In this document: piece after piece, positions 31,430 through 32,155 of the stretch
How positions within the stretch are numbered: the stretch's first letter is position 1
Layout of the letters: every line of letters begins with the position of its first letter
Source: CAZFAI01 sp964516555
GTDB taxonomy: Bacteria > Patescibacteriota > Microgenomatia > UBA12405
DNA: 32,155 nt
NCBI GenBank assembly: GCA_964516555.1
Contig: CAZFAI010000006.1
Location: 1 to 32,155, forward strand
Direction: 5' to 3'
Translations under genes and position numbers: made by a program
Notes under the pieces: generated by a model
Databases searched by the model: none
What the model was told of the DNA's origin: nothing
Seen by the model: only the letters and a program-made list of their open reading frames with translations

Positions 31430-32155
31430 GTACTGGCTAGAGGAATTTGTTTCCGGTTTTTAATAATTTTTAGTTGGCCTAAAAACCAGTTAATTTGGCT
31501 TGACGATAATAAAAGCTGAATAAGAAGATAGGTACTAATACCAAATAATATTTTTGTAGGAATAAGAATTATAAGTGGCAAGTTGGTGTAATCCAGAGCA
31601 AATATAAAAATTGACATGAAAAAGGTTCCAATCAGAGGATTAGCAATATTTTTGATGACACTGACATGGAATATTTTGTAGGCTAACACCCAAACAACAA
31701 AGGAACTACTTCCGACAATAAGTGATGCTACTGCGGTACCAAGGTAGCCAAAACGGGAACTGAGGATGGGATAGAATATCCATGTTAAAACGGTCCACAT
31801 TATCATAAGTTTAGTAGTAGTGGTTATTTTACCGACAGCATTAAAGGCGTTGGTTAGGGGTGTGGTGACAGAAGCAATGGCAGCGTTGATTGCATAAAAA
31901 TAAAGAGGCAGAACAGCAGGCATCCATTTTGAATATTTTGGAATAAAGTTAATAATATCCGGGGCAAGTAGAGCAATACCAACAAGTGAAGGAAATACTA
32001 AAAAGGAAATAAAAAATATGCTTTTTTCAATAGAACGTTTGAGAATGTCGGCTTCGTCCTGTATCCGTGAAAAAGTTGGGAAGGTGACTTTCATGACGGC
32101 GTCCATAAAGCTGAGAGGTATTCTGGATCCTTTTTGGGCCCATGAGAGTATGCCA
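31426..32155 (-). CDS. Polysaccharide flippase (Wzx/MATE-like), C-terminal part (runs off right edge)
   Basis: About 243 codons, continuing in frame past the first internal ATG at 32106 to the window edge (GILSWAQKGSRIPLSFMDAV before it), so the gene begins outside. VTFPTFSRIQDEADILKRSI is the cytosolic loop signature of Wzx/polysaccharide transporter proteins. LLAPDIINFIPKYSKWMPAV and FNAVGKITTTTKLMIMW are conserved in the second half. Six or so helices follow. The family flips lipid-linked oligosaccharides across the membrane. It is the first gene of the minus-strand cluster within the window, directly upstream of the unassigned GT-C-like gene. Confidence 0.86.
   Translation of the reverse strand, partial: GILSWAQKGSRIPLSFMDAVMKVTFPTFSRIQDEADILKRSIEKSIFFISFLVFPSLVGIALLAPDIINFIPKYSKWMPAVLPLYFYAINAAIASVTTPLTNAFNAVGKITTTTKLMIMWTVLTWIFYPILSSRFGYLGTAVASLIVGSSSFVVWVLAYKIFHVSVIKNIANPLIGTFFMSIFIFALDYTNLPLIILIPTKILFGISTYLLIQLLLSSSQINWFLGQLKIIKNRKQIPLAST

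Noticed and set aside
1..32155. CRISPR array, tRNA, rRNA or insertion sequence
   Set aside because: No direct-repeat arrays, cloverleaf-like segments, rRNA stretches or transposase motifs were seen on either strand.

Overview
The window looks like a chromosomal segment of an uncultivated bacterium of the Candidate Phyla Radiation (Patescibacteria, perhaps Microgenomates). This is an inference from the AT-rich composition, extreme gene packing, TATAAT boxes placed only 5-10 nt before start codons, almost no recognisable Shine-Dalgarno sequences, and a large array of membrane and cytosolic glycosyltransferases of the type common there. TGA is used as an ordinary stop, so the UGA-Gly code of Gracilibacteria/Absconditabacteria does not apply. 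A run of 10 N at 12926-12935 shows the sequence is a draft scaffold.

Layout. 1-481 (minus) is the start of an ABC-2 type polysaccharide export permease leaving the left edge. 533-3227 (plus) holds two genes: a CofD/YvcK-family protein and a TMTC-like membrane protein with C-terminal TPRs. They are divergent from the permease (51 bp apart, with -10 boxes on both strands) and convergent with the main cluster (stop codons 1 nt apart). From 3229 to the right edge every gene is on the minus strand, about 29 kb, mostly with 4-14 nt overlaps. In transcription order: flippase (partial), GT-C-like membrane protein, GT2, GT2, GT2, GT4, GT2, YfhO-like GT-C, GT2, GT87-like GT-C, small two-TM protein, GT39, truncated GT39-like, GT39, GT39, GT39, GT2 (with the N gap), GT4, DPM1-like GT2, GT2, B12-radical SAM, GT2, GT4, GT2, and a carbamoyltransferase split by one in-frame TAA. 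No stretch over 300 bases lacks a gene. I saw no tRNA, rRNA, CRISPR, IS element or convincing terminator hairpin.

How it may work (inference). GT2 and GT4 enzymes assemble a glycan on a lipid carrier in the cytoplasm. The DPM1/GtrB-like enzyme makes polyprenyl-phosphate sugars. The polytopic GT-C enzymes (four GT39, YfhO-like, GT87-like, TMTC-like and one unassigned) use such donors outside the membrane. The flippase and ABC permease move intermediates or polymer across. The carbamoyltransferase and the radical SAM enzyme would decorate the sugars. No sugar-nucleotide synthesis genes are present, so precursors must be made elsewhere. The product is probably a heavily branched, modified surface polysaccharide or protein-linked glycan.
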